64,000 nt of DNA from Burkholderia sp. SRS-W-2-2016. Lineage in GTDB: Bacteria > Pseudomonadota > Gammaproteobacteria > Burkholderiales > Burkholderiaceae. Within the stretch, counting starts at the first letter, position 1. Each line of letters begins with the position of its first letter. Position numbers and translations under genes: made by a program. The notes beneath the pieces are model-generated. The model saw only the letters and a program-made list of their open reading frames with translations. It searched no databases and was not told the DNA's origin. The DNA lies in assembly GCF_001931485.1 (NCBI RefSeq), contig NZ_MSDV01000019.1, positions 248,001-312,000 of the forward strand, written 5' to 3'. This document shows positions 59,098-64,000 of the stretch, piece after piece.

Positions 59098-60318
59098 ATG
59101 ACTATCCTTCCTCTTTCCCGCCGCCGCGTGACGCTAGCCGCGCTGTCCGTTCTCGTACTCGCCGGGCTCGGCACGTTCGGTGCGATCCGCGTGGATGCAA
59201 GCTCGCCGGCCGCGCCGACCATCGTGCCGGAGGTCGACGTCGCGACCGTGATTCAAAAGACCATCACCGACTGGCAGAGTTATTCGGGCCGCCTCGAAGC
59301 GGTCGAAAAAGTCGACGTGCGTTCGCAGGTGCCGGGCACGATCGTGTCGGTCAACTTCAAGGACGGCGCGCTGGTGAAGAAGGGCGACACGCTGTTCGTG
59401 ATCGATCCGCGTCCGTATGCGGCCGAAGTGGACCGCGCGGAAGCGCAACTGGCGGCCGCGCAGGCGCGTACCGGTTACACGCAAAGCGACTGGGAGCGCG
59501 CGCAACGGCTGATCGTCGACAACGCAATCGCGAAACGCGACTACGACGAGAAGCAGAACGCCGCGCGCGAGGCGAGCGCGAATCTGAAGGCCGCGCAAGC
59601 CGCGCTCGAAACCGCGAAGATCAATCTCGGCTATACGAAGATCGTCGCGCCGGTCGCGGGCCGCGTGTCGCGCGCGGAAATCACGGTGGGCAACGTGGTG
59701 TCGGCGGGCGCGAGCGCCGCGCCGCTGACCACGCTGGTGTCGGTGTCGCCGATCTACGCATCGTTCGACGCGGACGAGCAGACCTACCTGCAATACCTGA
59801 GCCGCGCGAAGGACGGCAGCAAGGTGCCGGTGCAGCTCGGTCTCGCCGATGAAACCGGCTACTCGCGCAACGGCGCGATCGAATCGGTCGACAACCGCCT
59901 CGATACGTCGTCGGGCACGATCCGCGTGCGCGCGAAGTTCGACAACGAGGACGGCGCGCTGATTCCGGGCCTGTATGCACGCGTGAAAGTGGGCGGCAGC
60001 GAGCCGCATCCGGCGCTGCTGATCGACGACGCGGCGGTCGGCACCGACCAGGACAAGAAGTTCGTGCTGGTCGTCGATCAGGGTAATCACGTCGTGTATC
60101 GCGAGATTTCGACCGGCTCGATGCAGGGCAATCTGCGCGTGGTCAAGGACGGTCTGAAGCCGGGCGACCGGATCGTCGTGAACGGTATTCAGCGGGTACG
60201 CCCAGGCGATTCCGTGCGCGCGCACATGGTGCCGATGACCGCCGACCAGGACCCGAACAGCGCGCCGCTCGCGCAGTCGCGTGCGAAGGCGGCGGCCAAT
60301 GCGAACGGTAATTCGTGA
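59098..60318 (+). CDS. ceoA: RND efflux periplasmic adaptor (CeoA/BpeE/MexE type)
   Basis: 406 residues. N-terminal signal or anchor segment at about 10-30, no lipobox Cys. Lipoyl half-motifs VDVRSQVPGTIVSVNFKDG near 77 and TKIVAPVAGRVSRAEITVG near 180 flank an alpha-helical hairpin; beta-barrel and membrane-proximal domains follow. It links the inner-membrane pump to the outer-membrane channel. 33 bp after llpE and 34 bp before ceoB, so one operon. Confidence 0.87.
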   Translation: MTILPLSRRRVTLAALSVLVLAGLGTFGAIRVDASSPAAPTIVPEVDVATVIQKTITDWQSYSGRLEAVEKVDVRSQVPGTIVSVNFKDGALVKKGDTLFVIDPRPYAAEVDRAEAQLAAAQARTGYTQSDWERAQRLIVDNAIAKRDYDEKQNAAREASANLKAAQAALETAKINLGYTKIVAPVAGRVSRAEITVGNVVSAGASAAPLTTLVSVSPIYASFDADEQTYLQYLSRAKDGSKVPVQLGLADETGYSRNGAIESVDNRLDTSSGTIRVRAKFDNEDGALIPGLYARVKVGGSEPHPALLIDDAAVGTDQDKKFVLVVDQGNHVVYREISTGSMQGNLRVVKDGLKPGDRIVVNGIQRVRPGDSVRAHMVPMTADQDPNSAPLAQSRAKAAANANGNS

Positions 60319-60352
60319 GCCGCGGCGCCTGCACCAACTTTAAGAGCTTCCA

Positions 60353-63300
60353 ATGAACATATCCAAATTCTTCATCGATCGCCCGATCTTTGCAGGAGTC
60401 CTGTCGGTATTGATCCTGCTCGGGGGCATCATCGCGCTGTTCAAGCTGCCGATTTCCGAATACCCGGAAGTGGTGCCGCCGTCCGTGGTGGTGCACGCGC
60501 AGTATCCGGGCGCGAACCCGAAGGTGATCGCCGAGGCGGTCGCCGCGCCGCTCGAAGAGCAGATCAACGGCGTCGAGAACATGCTGTACATGCAGTCGCA
60601 AGCCAATAGCGACGGCAATCTGACGCTGACCGTCACGTTCAAGCTCGGCACCGATCCGGACCTCGCGACCCAGCTCGTGCAAAACCGCGTGAATCAGGCG
60701 CTGCCGCGTCTGCCGGAAGACGTGCAGCGGCTCGGCGTGACGACGATCAAGAGTTCGCCGACGCTGACGATGGTCGTGCACCTGATCTCGCCGAACGACC
60801 GTTACGACATGACGTATCTGCGTAATTACGCGCTGCTGAACGTGAAGGATCGTCTTGCGCGGATTCAGGGCGTCGGCGAAGTGCAGCTGTGGGGTTCGGG
60901 CGACTACGCGATGCGGATCTGGCTCGATCCGCAGAAGGTCGCGCAGCGCGGGCTGACCGCAACCGAAGTCGTCAACGCGATTCGCGAGCAGAACATTCAG
61001 GTGGCGGCCGGCGTGATCGGCGCGTCGCCGTCGGTGCCGGGCACGCAGTTGCAGTTGTCGGTGAATGCGCGCGGCCGTCTGAAAACCGAAAGCGAATTCG
61101 GCGACATCATCGTGAAGACCGCGCCGGATGGCGGCGTGACGTATCTGCGCGATATCGCGCGAATCGAACTGGCCGCTTCCGAATACGGGCTGCGTTCGCT
61201 GCTCGATAACAAGCCGGCGGTCGCGCTCGCGATCAATCAGGCGCCCGGCGCGAATTCGCTGGCGATTTCGGAGCAGGTGCGCGCGGCGATGAAGGACCTC
61301 GCGCAGGACATGCCGGCCGGCGTCGAATACCGGATCGTTTACGACCCGACGCAGTTCGTGCGCTCCAGTATCGAGGCGGTGATTCACACGCTGCTCGAAG
61401 CAATTGCGCTGGTCGTGATCGTCGTGATCGTGTTCCTGCAAACGTGGCGCGCGTCGATCATTCCGTTGATCGCGGTGCCGGTGTCGATTGTCGGGACGTT
61501 CTCGCTGTTGCTTGCATTCGGCTTTTCGATCAATGCGTTGTCACTGTTCGGGATGGTGCTGGCGATCGGTATCGTCGTCGACGATGCGATCGTGGTGGTC
61601 GAGAACGTCGAGCGCAATATCGCGAGCGGGCTCAGTGCGCGCGATGCGACCTATAAAGCAATGCGCGAAGTGAGCGGGCCGATCATCGCGATTGCGCTGA
61701 CGCTGGTCGCCGTGTTTGTGCCGCTCGCGTTCATGACAGGCCTGACCGGTCAGTTCTACAAACAGTTCGCGATGACGATCGCGATCTCGACGGTGATCTC
61801 CGCGTTCAACTCGCTGACCCTGTCGCCGGCATTGTCCGCGCTGCTGTTGCGCAGCCACGGCGAGAAGGAAGACTGGTTGACGCGCGTGATGAACAAGGTG
61901 CTGGGCGGCTTTTTCCGGCGCTTCAACAAGGTGTTCCAACGCGGCTCGGAAGCCTACGGCCGCGGCGTGACCGGCGTGCTGCGCCGTAAGGGCGCGATGC
62001 TCGCGGTGTACGCGATTCTCCTCGGCGCGACGGTGCTGGTCGCGCGGATCGTGCCCGGAGGCTTCGTGCCGGCGCAGGACAAGGAGTATCTGATTGCATT
62101 CGCGCAGTTGCCGAATGGCGCGTCGCTCGATCGCACCGAGAAGGTGATTCGCGACATGAGTGCGATCGCGCTGAAGCAGCCGGGCGTCGAAAGCGCGGTC
62201 GCGTTTCCCGGTTTGTCGGTGAACGGCTTCACCAATAGTTCGAGCGCGGGGATCGTGTTCGTCACGCTGAAGCCGTTCAAGGAGCGTGGCGACCGGAAAC
62301 TGTCGGCCGGTGCGATTGCCGGTGCGTTGAACCAGCAGTACGGCGCGATCAAGGACTCGTTCGTCGCGGTGTTCCCGCCGCCGCCGGTGCTCGGTCTCGG
62401 CACCCTCGGCGGCTTCAAGATGCAGCTGGAGGATCACGGCGCGCTCGGTTACGCGGAATTGAACAAGGCCGCCGAAGCGTTCGTGAAGCGCGCCGCGCAA
62501 ACGCCGGAACTCGGCCCGACGTTCTCGAGCTATCAGATCAACGTGCCGCAACTGAACGTCGATCTGGATCGCGTGAAGGCGAAGCAGCTCGGCGTGCCGG
62601 TCACCGACGTGTTCAACACGATGCAGATCTATCTGGGCTCGCTGTACGTGAACGACTTCAACCGCTTCGGCCGCGTGTATCAGGTGCGGGTGCAGGCCGA
62701 TGCGCCGTTCCGTCAACGCGCGGACGACATCCTGCAACTGAAGACGCGCAATACATCTGGCGACATGGTGCCGTTGTCGTCGCTCGTCACGGTGACGCCG
62801 ACCTTCGGACCGGAGATGGTGGTGCGCTACAACGGCTATACCGCGGCCGACATCAACGGCGGACCGGCACCGGGCTTTTCGTCGGGACAGGCGCAGGCCG
62901 CGGCCGAACGCGTGGCCGCCGAAGTGTTGCCGCGCGGCGTGAAGCTCGAATGGACCGACCTCACGTATCAGCAGATTCTGGCCGGCAATGCGGGCATGTG
63001 GGTGTTCCCGATCAGCGTGCTGCTGGTGTTCCTCGTGCTCGCCGCGTTGTACGAAAGTCTGACGCTGCCGCTCGCGGTGATCCTGATCGTGCCGATGAGC
63101 GTGCTGTCCGCGCTGACCGGCGTGTGGCTGACCGGCGGCGACAACAACATCTTCACGCAGATCGGTTTGATGGTGCTGGTGGGGCTGTCGGCGAAGAACG
63201 CGATCCTGATCGTCGAATTCGCACGCGAACTCGAACACGATGGACGCACGCCGCTCGCGGCGGCGATCGAGGCGAGCCGCTTGCGTTTGCGGCCGATTCT

Positions 63301-63538
63301 GATGACGTCGATCGCATTCATCATGGGCGTGGTGCCGCTGGTGCTGTCGACCGGCGCGGGTTCGGAGATGCGTCACGCGATGGGTATCGCGGTGTTCTTC
63401 GGGATGCTCGGCGTCACGCTGTTCGGGCTGATGCTGACGCCGGTGTTCTACGTGGTGCTGCGTACGCTCGCGGGCGGCACCGTGCATGTCGCGCAGAAGG
63501 ATTCGCCGCGTTATGGGGCGGCCGTTACGGACGCCTAA
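60353..63538 (+). CDS. ceoB: RND multidrug efflux pump, MexF/CeoB type
   Basis: 1061 residues, HAE-1 family. Starts MNISKFFIDRPIFAGVLSV. Proton-relay residues are visible: the Asp pair in LAIGIVVDDAIVVVEN (TM4, about 407-408) and Lys in GLSAKNAILIVEFA (TM10). Two large periplasmic loops follow TM1 and TM7. Sequence type and operon order match MexF, BpeF and CeoB, which export chloramphenicol, trimethoprim and fluoroquinolones. Substrates in this strain are inferred from the family. Confidence 0.92.
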   Translation: MNISKFFIDRPIFAGVLSVLILLGGIIALFKLPISEYPEVVPPSVVVHAQYPGANPKVIAEAVAAPLEEQINGVENMLYMQSQANSDGNLTLTVTFKLGTDPDLATQLVQNRVNQALPRLPEDVQRLGVTTIKSSPTLTMVVHLISPNDRYDMTYLRNYALLNVKDRLARIQGVGEVQLWGSGDYAMRIWLDPQKVAQRGLTATEVVNAIREQNIQVAAGVIGASPSVPGTQLQLSVNARGRLKTESEFGDIIVKTAPDGGVTYLRDIARIELAASEYGLRSLLDNKPAVALAINQAPGANSLAISEQVRAAMKDLAQDMPAGVEYRIVYDPTQFVRSSIEAVIHTLLEAIALVVIVVIVFLQTWRASIIPLIAVPVSIVGTFSLLLAFGFSINALSLFGMVLAIGIVVDDAIVVVENVERNIASGLSARDATYKAMREVSGPIIAIALTLVAVFVPLAFMTGLTGQFYKQFAMTIAISTVISAFNSLTLSPALSALLLRSHGEKEDWLTRVMNKVLGGFFRRFNKVFQRGSEAYGRGVTGVLRRKGAMLAVYAILLGATVLVARIVPGGFVPAQDKEYLIAFAQLPNGASLDRTEKVIRDMSAIALKQPGVESAVAFPGLSVNGFTNSSSAGIVFVTLKPFKERGDRKLSAGAIAGALNQQYGAIKDSFVAVFPPPPVLGLGTLGGFKMQLEDHGALGYAELNKAAEAFVKRAAQTPELGPTFSSYQINVPQLNVDLDRVKAKQLGVPVTDVFNTMQIYLGSLYVNDFNRFGRVYQVRVQADAPFRQRADDILQLKTRNTSGDMVPLSSLVTVTPTFGPEMVVRYNGYTAADINGGPAPGFSSGQAQAAAERVAAEVLPRGVKLEWTDLTYQQILAGNAGMWVFPISVLLVFLVLAALYESLTLPLAVILIVPMSVLSALTGVWLTGGDNNIFTQIGLMVLVGLSAKNAILIVEFARELEHDGRTPLAAAIEASRLRLRPILMTSIAFIMGVVPLVLSTGAGSEMRHAMGIAVFFGMLGVTLFGLMLTPVFYVVLRTLAGGTVHVAQKDSPRYGAAVTDA

Positions 63539-63552
63539 GGGAGAAAACAATA

Positions 63553-64000
63553 ATGAAACGCTATCAATCTTTGCGCGGTTGGGGCCGGGCGGCGGCAAGC
63601 GCTTTGCTGGTTGCGCTGCTGGCCGCGTGCTCGGTGGAGCCAACATATCAGCGGCCCGACGTCGCCGCGCCGGCCGCTTTCAAGGAAGCGCCGGTGACCG
63701 CGTCGACCGGTGCGTCCGCTGTGCCCGCTGCTGCCGACGCGCAAAACGCCGGTACGTGGAAGGCCGCTCAACCGAACGACGATGCGCTGCGCGGCGAATG
63801 GTGGAAAGTCTTCGGCGACGCGCAACTCGACGCGCTCGAAGAGCAGGCCGCCGCTGCGAACCAGGACTTGAAAGCCGCGGCGGCGCGCGTGCAGCAGGCG
63901 CGCGCGGTGACCCAGGCCGCGAAGTCCGACTGGTTCCCGAAGTTCGACGCGGGCTTCGGCCCGACCCGCGAGCGGGCGTCGGCGGCCTCGCAATTTCAGC
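63553..64000 (+). CDS. opcM: Outer-membrane efflux channel lipoprotein (OpcM/OprC/NodT type), cut by window end
   Basis: 149 residues visible; the frame is open at the window end. Lipoprotein signal with lipobox LLAAC (Cys near residue 27), then the NodT-family start SVEPTYQRPDVAAP and W..FGD..LDALEEQAAAANQDLKAAAARV...A, the first barrel-tunnel helix. Start 15 nt after the ceoB stop. Completes the tripartite pump. Confidence 0.87.
   Translation, partial: MKRYQSLRGWGRAAASALLVALLAACSVEPTYQRPDVAAPAAFKEAPVTASTGASAVPAAADAQNAGTWKAAQPNDDALRGEWWKVFGDAQLDALEEQAAAANQDLKAAAARVQQARAVTQAAKSDWFPKFDAGFGPTRERASAASQFQ

Overview
The window is about 65% GC and reads as a Burkholderiaceae chromosome, most likely Paraburkholderia or a close relative. 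The evidence is the DUF802/OmpA/DUF2894 module, three trimeric general porins, several DUF4148 small exported proteins, a 1612-residue NAD-glutamate dehydrogenase, and a CeoR-LlpE-CeoA-CeoB-OpcM type efflux locus. I see no rRNA, tRNA, CRISPR array, prophage or replication origin. The only mobile-element trace is an orphan IS2-group OrfA.

Layout. 1-3135: three overlapping genes of an envelope module (DUF802 coiled-coil protein cut by the window start, a MotB/OmpA-like protein, DUF2894). 3.3-10.4 kb: single genes (TerC, NhaR, porin, HAD phosphatase, an anchored Pro/Ala-rich protein, an atypical response regulator, a thioesterase). 10.6-12.0 kb: an IS2-type OrfA scar and a beta-keto-acid cleavage enzyme (BKACE).

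12.1-24.5 kb is a catabolic cluster. On the minus strand are an LVIVD propeller, an FAD-linked oxidase and perhaps the BKACE. Divergently on the plus strand are an intradiol ring-cleavage dioxygenase, an SDR, a quinone-reductase-like MDR, a cupin, a LivK-type binding protein, an FMN reductase, a RidA-like protein, a LacI-type regulator and an NMT1-type binding protein. A porin points back toward the cluster. Three copies of the 14-bp palindrome TGCAATCGATTGCA sit at one and the same register against the -10 box of three predicted promoters: LVIVD gene, dioxygenase and porin. This defines a probable LacI-family regulon from sequence alone.

24.9-29.4 kb: a LysR regulator divergent from a second-type purA, a small secreted protein, a truncated and frameshifted DUF1016 nuclease, and a DUF4148 gene. 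29.8-44.8 kb is a second catabolic cluster, entirely on the plus strand: Asp-box propeller, HpaI-type aldolase, two tandem 4,5-dihydroxyphthalate-decarboxylase-like proteins, a type I extradiol dioxygenase, a LigJ-type 4-oxalomesaconate hydratase, an SDR with no catalytic Tyr/Lys, an FAH-family hydrolase, a LysR-type regulator with two tandem HTH domains, two MFS transporters, a maleate-isomerase-like protein, a second amidohydrolase and a porin. It looks like a meta-cleavage pathway for an unidentified carboxylated polyhydroxy-aromatic acid, and I regard it as the best candidate for an undescribed system.

44.8-56.8 kb: EamA transporter, a lone Rieske oxygenase, M14 peptidase plus alpha/beta hydrolase, NAD-GDH, CDF metal exporter, aldo/keto reductase, and a DUF4148 gene followed by a 23-codon ORF with a strong Shine-Dalgarno and a terminator. 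57.0-64.0 kb: the CeoR/BpeT-type regulator divergent from llpE-ceoA-ceoB-opcM; opcM runs off the window end, and the LlpE-like protein has Asp in place of the expected nucleophilic Ser.
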